64,000 nt of DNA from Novosphingobium lentum NBRC 107847 (GCF_001590965.1 NZ_BCTW01000011.1:1-64000), one strand, 5' to 3'; positions 43,268-53,881 are shown, counted from the stretch's first letter. The notes: generated by a model not told the origin, from the sequence alone. A program made the numbers and translations.

Positions 43268-44532
43268 TGGATCTCATCTCCGGAAATGGTTCGCCCCTGA
43301 AGGCGGGCGAGTTGCGCGCGTGCCTGGAAGCTGGCCACCTTGGCATCGAGAACGATGCCTCGCGCCGCACCGAGGCCCTGACGGGCGTTCAACAACTCGA
43401 CGAGCGGGGACTTGCCGGCTTCATAAGCAATGCGTGCCAGGCGATAGGCTTCTTCTGCGGTTCCCTGCGACGCCTCGGCGGCAGCGACGCGCGACTGTGC
43501 GGCTACAATCTGCGCTTGTGCTGCGCGGGCTTCGGCAATCGCGTCGTTGCGGGCCATGGCCAACCTTGCGGCGGCTGCCTGTGCCTCCGCTTGCGAGGCG
43601 GCGATGTTGCCGCGATTGCGATCGAAGATGTTGAGCGGGATCGAGACCCCCGCTGTCAGAGCGGTGGCATTCTCATAGTCGAGACGCCGCACTCCGACGA
43701 TCGCCGTCAGATCTGGGATTGCCCGCTTCTGTTCGGCGGTCAGGCGGCGCTCGGCGGCCTCGCGCTCCGCCTGAGCGGCGAGATAGGATGAACTCGTCAT
43801 CGGATCGATGGGGCCATAAGTCGATGCCGCGACGGGCACGGCCAAGAGCGACTCTGACAAGCCGGTAAAGGTCTCCTCGACGCCGGAAAGTGCGGAGAGA
43901 CGGGCATAAGCGGCAATGCGATCCGCTTTTGCCGCCTCAAGATCAGCGCTGACCGCATTCAACGCGGCTTCTGCTTGCAAGGCGCGCAGTCGCGCTTCCT
44001 TGCCGGCATCGACCAGGGCCCGAGCGGCGCGCAGGATGTTGTGCGCTTGCTCGACCTCGCCTTCGGCCAGCGTTATCCTCTGGTCGGCAACCTCAGCTGC
44101 CGCATAACCGCGCGCGAGATCATAAGCGTAGCGGATCTGCGCATCACGATCGCGGGCGCGGGACGCGGCGACGGCCGCCTCTCCGGCCGCAATCCTCGCC
44201 GAACGCTTGCCGCCGATTTCCAGCGGCTGGCTATATTGCAGCGTCGTCTCGGCGCGGTCGAACCCCCGATAGGGCGATGATCCGGCTATATTCTCGGTCA
44301 ATATGCCGATTGTCGGATTGGGTCGGGCGCGGGCCTGGCGCGCAAGACCTTCCGACCGACGGACCTCGGCTTCGCTTTCGACGCGCCGGGGTGCGTCGGC
44401 GGTCTGGCGGAGAAGTGTGGCAAATGGCGGCGCCACTTGCGCCTGTGCGGGTCCGCACAGTGCCGCAACGCACGTCGCGACCATTATGCCGGACACCACG
44501 CGACGCGGCAGCCGGCCTATATAGGCTCTCAT
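43264..44532 (-). CDS. czcC: CzcC-type outer-membrane factor, copy 2
   Basis: A 422-residue outer-membrane efflux protein with a signal peptide (cleavage after AQA, about residue 31) and two TolC-like repeats. The segments RARPNPTIGILTENIAGSSP and LEIGGKRSARIAAGEA mirror copy 1. AGAGGAAA lies before the ATG. It is the second gene of the operon after a small secreted protein. Confidence 0.92.
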   Translation of the reverse strand: MRAYIGRLPRRVVSGIMVATCVAALCGPAQAQVAPPFATLLRQTADAPRRVESEAEVRRSEGLARQARARPNPTIGILTENIAGSSPYRGFDRAETTLQYSQPLEIGGKRSARIAAGEAAVAASRARDRDAQIRYAYDLARGYAAAEVADQRITLAEGEVEQAHNILRAARALVDAGKEARLRALQAEAALNAVSADLEAAKADRIAAYARLSALSGVEETFTGLSESLLAVPVAASTYGPIDPMTSSSYLAAQAEREAAERRLTAEQKRAIPDLTAIVGVRRLDYENATALTAGVSIPLNIFDRNRGNIAASQAEAQAAAARLAMARNDAIAEARAAQAQIVAAQSRVAAAEASQGTAEEAYRLARIAYEAGKSPLVELLNARQGLGAARGIVLDAKVASFQARAQLARLQGRTISGDEIQ

Positions 44533-44583
44533 AACTATTTCCTCTGAAAAGGCTGTAATGACGGCACGCGCACCGCGCGTGAG

Positions 44584-44961
44584 TCAGCCTCGCGGAGGAC
44601 GCAGGATCGCCGAGGGATCGAGGGAATGCGCCGCTTTGGCTGACGCAAGCGTCCAGATCTCCGCGGCAGGCTTCATCAGTGCCGCAACCACGAGCGGCGC
44701 GGGTACGTCGATTGTTTGGAGCACCGCATGGGCCACCAGATGCATTAGATCGGCCGTGTCGGGCTTCTCTGCCGGAGCCTGCTCAGGATGATCGCCATTG
44801 ACGCTGACGACATAGCCGGCATCGTGGACGTGCGGCTTTGCGTCATGCCAGGTGGCAAGCGCAAGCATTCCGAACAGCGCCAGAATCGCGAAGGACGCAA
44901 AAAGCCGCACGCGGGCGGATACCCGCGCGGAAGTGCGCGATCTGATCGACGATGCCGTCAT
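44584..44961 (-). CDS. Small secreted protein preceding czcC copy 2
   Basis: A 125-residue protein with an Arg-rich N-terminus, one hydrophobic segment (ASFAILALFGMLALAT) and His/Asp positions (WHDAKPHVHDAG, NGDHPEQAP, DLMHLVAHAV). It occupies the same operon position as the His-rich peptide of czc operon 1 but shows no obvious sequence similarity. ATG 44961 is assumed; the frame is open to 44997. A periplasmic metal-binding accessory role is inferred. Confidence 0.5.
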   Translation of the reverse strand: MTASSIRSRTSARVSARVRLFASFAILALFGMLALATWHDAKPHVHDAGYVVSVNGDHPEQAPAEKPDTADLMHLVAHAVLQTIDVPAPLVVAALMKPAAEIWTLASAKAAHSLDPSAILRPPRG

Positions 44962-45034
44962 GGCATTACGGGTATCGCGAACATGGCCGGTCCACAAGCA
45001 CGCGGCGTGTCGATCATGTCAGTCCAGACGAAAG

Positions 45035-46426
45035 TCATTGGCGTGGCCAATGCTGATGAAGATCGTCGATCACGAACGCATGCTCCCGCGCGTTGCGGTG
45101 ATCCCCGTGCAGATGCGGATGATCGGGTGCGAGGTCCGCATGGTCGTGGGCCAGCTTATCGGGATCCGCGCTGGGCCAGAGCCACAAGGCAGCGAGCGTT
45201 CCAACAGCCGAGATCACGGCCATCGCCGCGAAGGCGGCCGTCTGCCCGATACTGGCACCCAACAGTCCCACCAGGGGATAACAGATCAGCCAAGCGCAAT
45301 GGCTAAGCGCGAATTGCGCGGCAAACAAGGCAGGTCGGTCGTCGGCATTGGCCGACCGTCGAAGCAACCGGCCCGCTGGCGTCACGCTCATCGAATAGGC
45401 GATCCCGAGTATGAACCAGCCAATCAGGATCATCCGCCAATAGACAGGCGCTGCTCCAAAGCTGGCCGTCAGCACCGCCAGCACGGCAAGACCGACTGTC
45501 AATGCAGCGGCCGCACCAACCATGATTATACGATCGGCAACCCGGTCGAGGATGCGTGGCAATGTCAGCGCAGCCAGGATCGAACCTGCGCCGAAAGCGG
45601 CAAGCGTGAAAGCGACATCGCGCTGCGTGAGGCCGAGATTGCCACGCACGATCACCACCGTGTTGACGATGACCATCGAGCTGGCCGCCGCGGACGCAAG
45701 CGTGAGCGCGAGCAGGCCGCGCAGACGCGGCGTCTTCAGATAGATGCGCGTGCCGCGCGTGGTCTTGGCATAGATACCACCATTCTTTGGTCCAGATTTC
45801 GCAGCACGCGGCAGGACTGTCGTCACGACGAGCAGCGCCGAGCACAGAAACCCGATCGCGGTCCCCGAGAATAGCCAGTGGAAATTGATGACGGTCAGCA
45901 GCCCGGCGGCAAGGATCGGGCTGGTAAGGCTCTCCATGTCATAGGCGAGCCGCGACAAGGACAGCGCACGGGTATAGTCGCGCTCGTCGGGTAGAATATC
46001 GGGGATGGTTGCCTGGAAGGTCGGCGTGAACGCAGCGGAGGCCGATTGCAGCACAAAGATTAGGACATAGACCTCCCAAACCTGGCTCACGAACGGCAGG
46101 CAGATTGCCACCACCATTCGCACAAGATCCATGCTGACAAGAAAGGCGCGACGCGGCAGACGGTCGGCGAAGGCACCCACGACCGGCGCAACGCCGATAT
46201 AGGCGACCATCTTGATTGCAAGCGCCGTGCCGAGCACCGCGCCCGCGCTGCCCCCGGCGATGTCATAGGCCAGCAGGCCGAGCGCAACTGTTGCGAGCCC
46301 CGTGCCGATGAGCGCGATGACCTGAGCCATGAACAGATGGCGATAGGTGCGGTTTGCCAGGACAGAGAGCACGTGACGCTGATCCAGTTCGAGTGGTATG
46401 TATCCTCCAGGGGGGATATCGACCAT
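45035..46426 (-). CDS. nreB: NreB-like MFS nickel/cobalt exporter
   Basis: A 463-residue major facilitator with about 12 membrane helices, the loop motif GAFADRLPRRAFLV, and a His-rich C-terminal tail (KLAHDHADLAPDHPHLHGDH) typical of NreB-type nickel exporters. ATG 46426 is given; a GTG at 46372 would start at the family-like LSVLANRTYRHLF. With the later start, the operator-like repeat at 46401-46418 would be in the leader instead of in codons 3-9. It diverges from the nreA-like repressor gene. Confidence 0.82.
   Translation of the reverse strand: MVDIPPGGYIPLELDQRHVLSVLANRTYRHLFMAQVIALIGTGLATVALGLLAYDIAGGSAGAVLGTALAIKMVAYIGVAPVVGAFADRLPRRAFLVSMDLVRMVVAICLPFVSQVWEVYVLIFVLQSASAAFTPTFQATIPDILPDERDYTRALSLSRLAYDMESLTSPILAAGLLTVINFHWLFSGTAIGFLCSALLVVTTVLPRAAKSGPKNGGIYAKTTRGTRIYLKTPRLRGLLALTLASAAASSMVIVNTVVIVRGNLGLTQRDVAFTLAAFGAGSILAALTLPRILDRVADRIIMVGAAAALTVGLAVLAVLTASFGAAPVYWRMILIGWFILGIAYSMSVTPAGRLLRRSANADDRPALFAAQFALSHCAWLICYPLVGLLGASIGQTAAFAAMAVISAVGTLAALWLWPSADPDKLAHDHADLAPDHPHLHGDHRNAREHAFVIDDLHQHWPRQ
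46401..46418. promoter_or_regulatory. Operator-like repeat 1 of the nreA/nreB region
   Basis: TATCCTCC-AG-GGGGGATA, one mismatch between 8-base arms. The G/C tract flanked by TAT/ATA dyads resembles sites of RcnR/CsoR-family repressors. Confidence 0.6.
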
Positions 46427-46434
46427 GCTTGAGC

Positions 46435-46453
46435 TATCCTCCTGGGGAGGATA
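46435..46453. promoter_or_regulatory. Operator-like repeat 2 of the nreA/nreB region
   Basis: TATCCTCC-TGG-GGAGGATA, perfect 8-base arms, in the divergent gap 36 bases before the nreA ATG. It shares its left arm with repeat 1, 34 bp away. Confidence 0.75.
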
Positions 46454-46489
46454 TGTAAAGCCTTGCTGCGCGTCGCACGGAGTTTGCGG

Positions 46490-46759
46490 ATGACCGAACA
46501 CAGGCACGAAAGTCACCCAGCGATCATCAAGCGATTGAACCGCGCGGGCGGCCATCTGCGGAGCATCGTCGAAATGATCGAAGCCGGGCGGTCGTGTGTC
46601 GATGTTGCGCAGCAGCTCCATGCCGTCGAAAAGGCGGTCGCCAGCGCGAAGAGAGCGCTGATCAACGACCATATCGATCACTGCCTCGCCCATGCCGAAG
46701 TAAGCGATGGTGTCGGATCGGCGGTCGAGGAGTTTCGGACGATTTCGAAATATCTTTAG
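46490..46759 (+). CDS. CsoR/RcnR-family metal-sensing repressor (NreA-like)
   Basis: An 89-residue all-helical repressor. Likely metal ligands are C36, H61, H64 and C65 (GRSCVD and NDHIDHCL), with extra N-terminal His at 4, 6 and 9. The C36/H61/C65 spacing is that of CsoR, while the N-terminal His and divergent nreB suggest a nickel/cobalt sensor of the NreA/RcnR kind. ATG 46490 is chosen for family length. It would bind the two G-tract dyads between it and nreB and release them on metal binding. Confidence 0.82.
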   Translation: MTEHRHESHPAIIKRLNRAGGHLRSIVEMIEAGRSCVDVAQQLHAVEKAVASAKRALINDHIDHCLAHAEVSDGVGSAVEEFRTISKYL

Positions 46760-46775
46760 CTTTGTCGCGCAATCG

Positions 46776-47378
46776 TCAGAACCTGACGAACGTCAATATT
46801 TTGTCCGCGCGGGCTGGGTAGAGGCAGATTTCGACAGGGCGATCGACCAGAGAGCCCGCGTTTTCAACGGCGCTGCGCCGCCGTCGCGCCATAAATTTCA
46901 GTAAGTTTGCCATGTTCGAGGTCAGCGAGACAAGATCCGTGCCCAATGCGAACAAGGCTCCGACCATCAAATTATGGGCGAGCCAAAATGGTGCGCCGAT
47001 GAGGAAAAGGCCTTTCATCCGCGTCGTTGAGGTCTGCAGTCGTGCGAGACTGCCCAATGAACTACCGGTAAACGCCAAGGCCGACGCTATGCCGTGCCAC
47101 GTCACGACCGAGAGGCAGGCCAACAGAATAAGAGACGCTCCATAAAGTCTCGTAACCACATAGCGATCGCGCACTGACGCGGAAATGACGAGCTGTGAGC
47201 ATGAAATGAGGCAGGCTATTGCAGCAGTGGGCGAGCCCAGCATCAGGAAATAGAGCGCGAATGCGGCAGCACCCGCGCTCTGGATCTTGACCACCGTTCG
47301 ATAGTCACTGAAAAATGGCCAACTCACGACGCACAACAGCGCCACGCAGCCAAAGGCTGTGGCAATCACAACCGCCAC
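46776..47378 (-). CDS. YgjV-family inner-membrane protein
   Basis: A 200-residue protein with about five membrane segments. VKIQSAGAAAFALYFLMLGS followed by AIACLISCSQLVISA is the YgjV signature. The C-terminal 40 residues (FMARRRRSAVENAG onward) are basic and may be a divergent tail. The start is a GTG at 47378. It converges on the nreA-like gene (16 bases apart). Function is unknown; metal involvement is only suggested by neighbours. Confidence 0.7.
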   Translation of the reverse strand: MAVVIATAFGCVALLCVVSWPFFSDYRTVVKIQSAGAAAFALYFLMLGSPTAAIACLISCSQLVISASVRDRYVVTRLYGASLILLACLSVVTWHGIASALAFTGSSLGSLARLQTSTTRMKGLFLIGAPFWLAHNLMVGALFALGTDLVSLTSNMANLLKFMARRRRSAVENAGSLVDRPVEICLYPARADKILTFVRF

Positions 47379-47494
47379 CGCGCAGTTGCCGTGATCTTGA
47401 TCTGCTTTTCCCGCTCGGCTCTCTCTTTTCTCATAGCTGAAGCGTGAAGGAACGAGGTTAATTACGCTTTAATGGCCCTCATAAAACCGGCCAT

Positions 47495-47890
47495 TCAAGG
47501 CTTCTTTTGGATTGCCGTCACCTCACCGGCACTGCCAACAAGCGTAAGGTCGAAATCGACCTTGTCGCCGACCTTCACGGCATCGGTGATCGTCGGCGCA
47601 GCTTTGAATGCCATCGTCATCGCTGGCCATTTGGCTTCGGGGATCGCGCCATGATTGAGTGTGATCATGCCTGCGGTTTTGTCGATGGCGGTGACCGTGC
47701 CATGGCCCTTGGCCTTGATTGCCGTACTGGCAGCAGGCGCCATCGCCATATTGCCCATGTCGCCGCTCATGGCAGCGGTGGCAGGCACCGCCTGGTTGGT
47801 CTCGGCCGCAACCGGCGTTTCCGCTTTCTTGCCGCACGCGGCGGTCAGAGCGGCGAGGCCAAGGGCGATGGTCAGTCGGGCATAGTGCAT
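47495..47890 (-). CDS. cusF: CusF-like periplasmic copper-binding lipoprotein
   Basis: A 131-residue protein with a lipobox (LTAAC, Cys19), a Met-rich spacer (MSGDMGNMAMAP) and a CusF barrel with all copper ligands: H80, W88, M91 and M93 in LNHGAIPEAKWPAMTM. CusF passes Cu(I)/Ag(I) to CusB and CusA. Lipidation is unusual compared with soluble E. coli CusF. AAGGAG precedes the ATG and the gene ends the cusCBAF operon. Confidence 0.92.
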   Translation of the reverse strand: MHYARLTIALGLAALTAACGKKAETPVAAETNQAVPATAAMSGDMGNMAMAPAASTAIKAKGHGTVTAIDKTAGMITLNHGAIPEAKWPAMTMAFKAAPTITDAVKVGDKVDFDLTLVGSAGEVTAIQKKP

Positions 47891-47907
47891 GGTCTTCTCC
47901 TTGCAGG

Positions 47908-50900
47908 TTAAACAGGCTGGTGGAGGGGTTCTACCCGTCGCCGCCGGAGCAGCAGATAGGCGGCGGGCAGGACGAACATCGAAAGGAGCGGCGCGGTCAA
48001 CATGCCGCCGATCATGGGCGCGGCAATCCGGCTCATCACTTCGGAGCCCGCGCCCGAGCCGAGCAGGATCGGCAGCAGGCCGGCAAGGATCACCGCCACT
48101 GTCATCGCCTTGGGCCGGACGCGCAGCAGCGCCCCCTCTCGCACCGCCGCCTCAATCTGGCGGGCATCCGGATCGGTACGCTCCTCAAGCGCATTTTTCA
48201 GGTAGATCAGCATCACCACGCCGAACTCGGCGGAGACGCCGGCTAGCGCGATGAACCCGACCCCGGTCGCGACCGACTGGTTGAACCCGAGGAGGTAGAG
48301 GATCCAGATGCCGCCGGTGAGCGCAAACGGCAACGTACCCATGATCAATGCCGCTTCATCGAACCGGCCGAAGATCATGTAGAGCAACACGAAGATGATC
48401 AGCAGCGTCGCCGGTACGACCAGCTTCAATTTGGCAACGGCGCGCTGGAGATATTCGAACTGGCCCGAATAGGCGATGCTGACGCCGGGCGTGAGTTTCA
48501 CCTGTTTCGCGACCGCACGCTGGAGGTCGCCGACCACAGAGGCGAGATCGCGGCCGCGGACATCGACATAGACCCAGGTCGATGGCCGGGCATTTTCGGT
48601 CTTGAGCATCGGCGGCCCTTCAGCGACCGAAACCTTCGCTACCGTACCGAGCGTGATCTGCTGCCCCGACGGGGTCAGGACCGGCAGTGTTCGCAGCCCT
48701 TCGAGGCTGTCGCGCAGTTCGCGCGGATAACGGACACTGATCGGATAGCGCGCCAGCCCCTCGACAGTCTCACCGATCGTCTCGCCGCCGATCGCGCCCG
48801 AGACGATCGATTGCACGTCGGTAATGTTGAGCCCGAACCGCGCCGCTGCGGCGCGGTCAATATCGACATCGACATAGCGCCCACCGGTCAGCCGTTCGGC
48901 CAGCGCAGAACTGACGCCGGGCACGGTCTTTGAGACGGTCTCAATGTCATGGGCGATGCGATCGAGCTGGGCGAGATCGGCGCCCGATACCTTGACCCCT
49001 ATCGGGCTCTTGATCCCGGTCGCCAACATGTCGATGCGATTACGGATCGGCGGCACCCAGACATTTGCGAGGCCAGGCAGCTTCACCGTTCGGTCGAGTT
49101 CCTCGACCAACTTCTCCGGTGTCATCCCTGGTCGCCATTGGTCACGGGGCTTGAACTGAATGGTGGTCTCGAACATTTCGAGCGGGGCCGGGTCGGTGGC
49201 GGTCTCGGCGCGGCCGGCCTTGCCGAACACGCTCTCGACCTCGGGCACCGTCTTAATCAGCCGATCGGTCTGCTGGAGCAACTGCGAGGCCTTGGCCGCC
49301 GAGAGGCCCGGCAGCGCCGAGGGCATATAGAGCAGGTCGCCTTCGTCCATGTTCGGCATGAACTCACCGCCAAGGCGCGTAAGCGGCCAGGCCGTGGTCG
49401 CAAAGGCGAGCGCCGCGATCAGCAGCACCGTCTTCGGTCGCTGCATCGTCCAGTCAAGCGCGGGCCGGTAGATGTTGGTCAACCAGCGATTGACCGGGTT
49501 GGACTGCTCAGGCGGGATTTTCCCCCGGATCAGCAAACCCATCAGCACCGGCACCAATGTCACCGACAGGATCGCCGCCGACGCCATCGCGTAGGTCTTG
49601 GTGAAAGCGAGAGGTGCGAACAGCCGCCCTTCCTGTCCTTCGAGCGTAAACACCGGGATGAAGGAGAGCGTGATGATCAACAGACTGAAGAACAGGGCCG
49701 GGCCAACCTCTGCGGCAGCCTCGGTGATGACGATCCACCGCATCTCGCCCTCGAGATGCTTGTTCGGGTGATCCTGTTCCCAGTGCTCGATCTTCTTGTG
49801 AGCGTTCTCGATCATGACCACGGCTGCATCGACCATCGCGCCGATCGCGATGGCGATGCCGCCCAGCGACATGATGTTGGCATTCACCCCCTGAAACCGC
49901 ATCACGGCAAATGCTGCCAGCACCCCCAAGGGCAGGGTAAGGATCGCGACCAGCGCCGATCTGACGTGCCAAAGGAACAGGCCGCAAACGATAGCGACGA
50001 CGATGAACTCCTCGACCAGCTTGTGGGTGAGGTTCTCCACCGCGCGATCGATCAGCTGCGAACGATCATAGACCGTCACCACCTCGACACCGGGTGGCAG
50101 GCTTTTCTTCAGTTCGGTGAGCTTGTCTTTCACCGCCGCGATCGTCTCACGGGCATTCTTGCCCGAGCGCAGGATGACGACGCCGCCGGCGACTTCGCCC
50201 TCGCCGTTCAATTCGGCGATGCCGCGCCGCATCTCCGGGCCGATCTGGATCGTGGCGACATCGCCTAGCCGGACGGGCACGCCGCCCGCCGCAGTCTTCA
50301 AGGGAATGGCGCGAAAGTCGTCGAGTGTTTTCAGATAGCCTGAGGCGCGGACCATATATTCGGCCTCGGCCATTTCCAGCACCGAGCCGCCCGCTTCCTG
50401 ATTGGCTTGTCTGATAGCGTCGACCGCCTGGGCATGGGTGATGCCATAGGCGGCGAGCTTCACCGGATCGAGCAGCACCTGATACTGCTTGACCATGCCG
50501 CCGATGCTGGCGACCTCGGCGACGCCGGTTACCGTCTTCAGCTCGTAGCGCAGGAACCAGTCCTGAAGCCCGCGGAGCTGCGACAGATCGTGCCGACCGG
50601 TCCTATCGACCAGCGCATAATCATAGACCCAGCCGACGCCGGTCGCATCGGGACCAAGCGCGCTGCGGGCGCTGGCCGGCAAGCGCCCCTGCACCTGGTT
50701 GAGATATTCGAGCACGCGGCTGCGCGCCCAATAGAGATCGGTGCCGTCCTCGAAGATCACATAGACGAAGCTGTCGCCGAAGAAGGAATAGCCGCGCACC
50801 GTCTTGGCACCCGGCACCGACAGCATGGTGGTGGTGAGCGGATAGGTGACCTGGTTTTCCACGATCTGCGGCGCCTGGCCCGGATAGGAGGTGCGGATGA

Positions 50901-51042
50901 TGACCTGCGTGTCTGAGAGATCAGGCAGCGCATCGATCGCGGTCGATCGCACCGCCCAGATGCCGACGCCGATGAGGGCCAGTACGCCTATCAGGACGAA
51001 GAGGCGGTTCCTGACCGACCAGCGAATGAGATGGGCGATCAC
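47908..51042 (-). CDS. cusA: CusA-type copper/silver RND pump
   Basis: A 1044-residue HME4-type pump. The TM4 motif is [20 protein letters not shown], which distinguishes Cu/Ag pumps from the CzcA group, and [20 protein letters not shown] opens the porter domain. Met residues of the copper path are expected in the periplasmic cleft ([17 protein letters not shown] region). The start overlaps cusB by 4 bases. Confidence 0.95.
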   Translation of the reverse strand: MIAHLIRWSVRNRLFVLIGVLALIGVGIWAVRSTAIDALPDLSDTQVIIRTSYPGQAPQIVENQVTYPLTTTMLSVPGAKTVRGYSFFGDSFVYVIFEDGTDLYWARSRVLEYLNQVQGRLPASARSALGPDATGVGWVYDYALVDRTGRHDLSQLRGLQDWFLRYELKTVTGVAEVASIGGMVKQYQVLLDPVKLAAYGITHAQAVDAIRQANQEAGGSVLEMAEAEYMVRASGYLKTLDDFRAIPLKTAAGGVPVRLGDVATIQIGPEMRRGIAELNGEGEVAGGVVILRSGKNARETIAAVKDKLTELKKSLPPGVEVVTVYDRSQLIDRAVENLTHKLVEEFIVVAIVCGLFLWHVRSALVAILTLPLGVLAAFAVMRFQGVNANIMSLGGIAIAIGAMVDAAVVMIENAHKKIEHWEQDHPNKHLEGEMRWIVITEAAAEVGPALFFSLLIITLSFIPVFTLEGQEGRLFAPLAFTKTYAMASAAILSVTLVPVLMGLLIRGKIPPEQSNPVNRWLTNIYRPALDWTMQRPKTVLLIAALAFATTAWPLTRLGGEFMPNMDEGDLLYMPSALPGLSAAKASQLLQQTDRLIKTVPEVESVFGKAGRAETATDPAPLEMFETTIQFKPRDQWRPGMTPEKLVEELDRTVKLPGLANVWVPPIRNRIDMLATGIKSPIGVKVSGADLAQLDRIAHDIETVSKTVPGVSSALAERLTGGRYVDVDIDRAAAARFGLNITDVQSIVSGAIGGETIGETVEGLARYPISVRYPRELRDSLEGLRTLPVLTPSGQQITLGTVAKVSVAEGPPMLKTENARPSTWVYVDVRGRDLASVVGDLQRAVAKQVKLTPGVSIAYSGQFEYLQRAVAKLKLVVPATLLIIFVLLYMIFGRFDEAALIMGTLPFALTGGIWILYLLGFNQSVATGVGFIALAGVSAEFGVVMLIYLKNALEERTDPDARQIEAAVREGALLRVRPKAMTVAVILAGLLPILLGSGAGSEVMSRIAAPMIGGMLTAPLLSMFVLPAAYLLLRRRRVEPLHQPV

Positions 51043-52520
51043 TGGCCGACCACCTTGGTCATGCGCCGAACGGTCGGTCCCGCAGGCGGCCGATCGAAGC
51101 CGAAACGCACGCGGTCGCCAGTCTTCAGGCCCCGCGCGATCTTGGAGTCAGGAAGCTGGAAGGTCATCGTCATCGCTGGCCAGCCGATGGCGGGCACCGG
51201 CTCATGGCTGAGTGTTACCGACGTGGCGGTGATCTGTTCGATCTTGCCGACAGTCTCATACTGAGCAGCGGTTAAGGCAGATTTTGCCGCAGCAACACCG
51301 CCGATCGGCCGCGCCTCGACGCCCGTGAGACTCGCCTCAGAATCGATCAGGAACTGGCCCGAGGCGACGATCTTCTCGCCCTCGCTCAGACCCGCCAGGA
51401 TCTCGGTGTCATCGCCGGCTTCACGGCCGGTCTGCACCTCAGCGGGCCGGTAGCGCCCCTTCTCGAGCGCAAGCATCACCAATGTGCGCTTGCCGGTACG
51501 GATCAGCGCTTCGGAGGGCACCAGCAGCGCCGGCTGCGTAGTGCCGCCGAACGACACGGTGGCGAACATGCCGGGACGCAGACGCCCGCCGCGATTGGGC
51601 AGCTCGATCCGGACGGTGAGCGTCCTGCTGTCCGCTTGGGTCTGCGGCAGGATCGCCGAGACACGGCCCGACAAGGTCTCACCAGGAAATGCGGCAAGTG
51701 TCGCCTGTACGCTTTGTCCGGGTTTAAGTGGCCCGGCGACCGCTTCAGGCACTGCCGCATTGAGCCAGACCGTTCCCAGGCCGTTGACCTCGGCAAGAGT
51801 TTGTCCCGCCGCCATGGTCATGCCTGCGCGCACGGCCAAAGTCTTGATCACGCCCCCGGTCGGGGTGGAGATCGTGACGACATTTTGCGGCCGCCCCATG
51901 CGCTCGACCGATGCGATGGTGCCTGCGGGCATGCCAAGCAGCATGAGCCGTTGCCGTGCCGCCTGGGTCAGCGCCGCGTTCCCGGTGCGGCGAACCGCAA
52001 GAAATTCGGCCTGGGCGCCACCCCATTCCGGCACGAGAATGTCAGCAAGTGGTGCGCCCGCGCCGACCACGTCACCTGGCGCACGACCATAGACCCTCTG
52101 GACGAACCCTCCCGCGCGCGCCTGGACGATCGCGACATCGCGCTGGTTGAAATCTACCGTGCCGGTGGCGGTAAGGCTGCTCGCCAGTTCTCCGCGCCGA
52201 ACTGCGACAGTGCGAAGCCCAAGCGTCTGCGACGTCGCGGGGTCGATGCGGACGCCCGGTGCGTCGCCGCCGCCTTCGTCGACGTATTTGGGGATGGTCT
52301 TCATCCCCATCGACGAAAGTGTCCCAGGATTGTTGTAGTGCTCTTGCGGCACCATCGGATCGTACCAGTAGAGCACCTTCCGACCCGCATCTCCCGACTG
52401 CACTGACGGCTCCCGCTGCCCACCCAGATGGGCGATGCCATAGCCCGCCCCGCCGGCCACCAATGCGATCAAAGCGGCGGCGAGACTCAGCCGGGCACGC
52501 TGGGGAATCTCAAAGCTCAT
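51039..52520 (-). CDS. cusB: CusB-type adaptor with fused C-terminal CusF domain
   Basis: A 493-residue membrane fusion protein. The N-terminal anchor is followed by the heavy-metal-binding segment [20 protein letters not shown] (about 47-66), the barrel-sandwich and hairpin, and a terminal CusF-like domain from residue 426 with H439, W447, M450 and M452 (GWPAMTM). The fusion supplies a tethered metallochaperone besides the separate CusF gene of the operon. Both ends overlap neighbours by 4 bases. Confidence 0.95.
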   Translation of the reverse strand: MSFEIPQRARLSLAAALIALVAGGAGYGIAHLGGQREPSVQSGDAGRKVLYWYDPMVPQEHYNNPGTLSSMGMKTIPKYVDEGGGDAPGVRIDPATSQTLGLRTVAVRRGELASSLTATGTVDFNQRDVAIVQARAGGFVQRVYGRAPGDVVGAGAPLADILVPEWGGAQAEFLAVRRTGNAALTQAARQRLMLLGMPAGTIASVERMGRPQNVVTISTPTGGVIKTLAVRAGMTMAAGQTLAEVNGLGTVWLNAAVPEAVAGPLKPGQSVQATLAAFPGETLSGRVSAILPQTQADSRTLTVRIELPNRGGRLRPGMFATVSFGGTTQPALLVPSEALIRTGKRTLVMLALEKGRYRPAEVQTGREAGDDTEILAGLSEGEKIVASGQFLIDSEASLTGVEARPIGGVAAAKSALTAAQYETVGKIEQITATSVTLSHEPVPAIGWPAMTMTFQLPDSKIARGLKTGDRVRFGFDRPPAGPTVRRMTKVVGQ

Positions 52521-53746
52521 TGGTCTGCGCTCCGGTAGGTGAGGGTCAAACGGGCGCCGTCAGCGGCGACCAGCGCTTCGCGGTCGAGGGTCGTGAGGGT
52601 GGCGGCGGCGAGCGCGGCATAGGCGTCGGCGATATCGACGAGGCTGGCGCGCCCAGCGCCGTAGCTGGCGGTCTCCAACTTCACGCGCTGATCGGCGAGC
52701 GGGAGCAGCGTGTCCCGCGCGCGCATCCACTGCTCATGATGCATGACATGGTCGGCGAGATCAGCATCGAGGTCTGCGGCGAGTGCGCGCCGCGCAGCCT
52801 CGCGCTGAGCCATTACTCGCCCGGCATTGGCCTGAGCCTCGGCGATCTGGGCGTTCTGACGATTGCGGGTGAAGAAGGGCAGACTGACGGTCACACCGGC
52901 GGAGACATAGTCGCCGAAGCGGGGATCGCGACGTTGGTAGGCAAGGTTGACACCGAAGTCGGTGCGTCGGCCTGCATCCGCCATTCGGACGTCGGCATCC
53001 GCCTGGCCTGTCTGGGCATCGATCATCCGGATCGTCGGTTGACGATCCAGGCCAGCTCGCAGGACAACTGCATCGACCACGAAATCGGGGATCGGTCCGG
53101 CAATCTCAGGCGCCGGATCGCCCGTCCAGCGAGTCAATGTCGCACGCGCCCGCGCGACGTTCGAAACCAGTTCGCTGCGGCGATCCTGCAGCGCCGCGAC
53201 CGCCTGCTGTCCGGCGAGCGTCTGCGCCGGCCGCGCATTGCCCGAAGCGACCGCACTGGTCGTGGTCCCTACCACGCGCTCGAGCCGGGACAGAACGTCA
53301 TCGAGCGCGGCAAGCCGGCGCTCGGCATAGGCCAGGTTGATCCACGTCAACGCCGTGCCGACCTCGACCGTGCGACCCTCGACCGCCGTATCGGCTTCCG
53401 CCGCCCTGATGTCGCTATCGGCGCGCGCTTGCTGAGCGTGGCGCTTGGCGAGATTGGGAATATCCTGGGACACGCCCACCCGCGCCATGGTGAAGTCGTC
53501 GCGATTGGGCTCGAACGCGAGCGGTCCCGAGATCGGGAAGCTCTCGACACTCACGCCAAGCGTCGGATCGGGCAGCGCCCCGGCCGCAGCGCGAGCGGAA
53601 CGCACGGCATCGGCGCCGAGCGCCTTGGCCTTGATCGACGGCGCTTCCTGCCGGGCGCGCTGGAGCGCGGCCTCGAAAGTGAGCGGACCGGCGAACGCAA
53701 TGCCCGGGATCACCGCGAGCAGCGGCGCAAAGAGAAACAATCGCAT
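52517..53746 (-). CDS. cusC: CusC-type outer-membrane factor
   Basis: A 409-residue TolC-like protein with a signal peptide (cleavage after AFA, about residue 19) and two outer-membrane efflux domains. GALPDPTLGVSVESFPISGP and VSLPFFTRNRQNAQIAEAQA are characteristic of copper-cluster members. ATG 53746 follows AGGAG. No lipobox is present, unlike E. coli CusC. Confidence 0.9.
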   Translation of the reverse strand: MRLFLFAPLLAVIPGIAFAGPLTFEAALQRARQEAPSIKAKALGADAVRSARAAAGALPDPTLGVSVESFPISGPLAFEPNRDDFTMARVGVSQDIPNLAKRHAQQARADSDIRAAEADTAVEGRTVEVGTALTWINLAYAERRLAALDDVLSRLERVVGTTTSAVASGNARPAQTLAGQQAVAALQDRRSELVSNVARARATLTRWTGDPAPEIAGPIPDFVVDAVVLRAGLDRQPTIRMIDAQTGQADADVRMADAGRRTDFGVNLAYQRRDPRFGDYVSAGVTVSLPFFTRNRQNAQIAEAQANAGRVMAQREAARRALAADLDADLADHVMHHEQWMRARDTLLPLADQRVKLETASYGAGRASLVDIADAYAALAAATLTTLDREALVAADGARLTLTYRSADQ

Positions 53747-53881
53747 GGAAAACTCCTGATCGGAGGGTCGGTCGGCCATCGAGCAATATGACAGGCATGT
53801 CAGTGGCGGCGGAATGGGGGGGCATCCGCCGCCACTGCTGGCCTAGCCGTCTATGCGACCTGAAGCGGCCAGAACCTGCGC

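Noticed and set aside
48949..50268. A 439-codon open frame on the + strand
   Set aside because: It lies wholly antisense to cusA, which has clear domain motifs; composition is typical of the shadow frame of a GC-rich gene.
52259..53791. A 510-codon open frame on the + strand
   Set aside because: Antisense to cusC and the end of cusB; no recognisable domain and no ribosome site.
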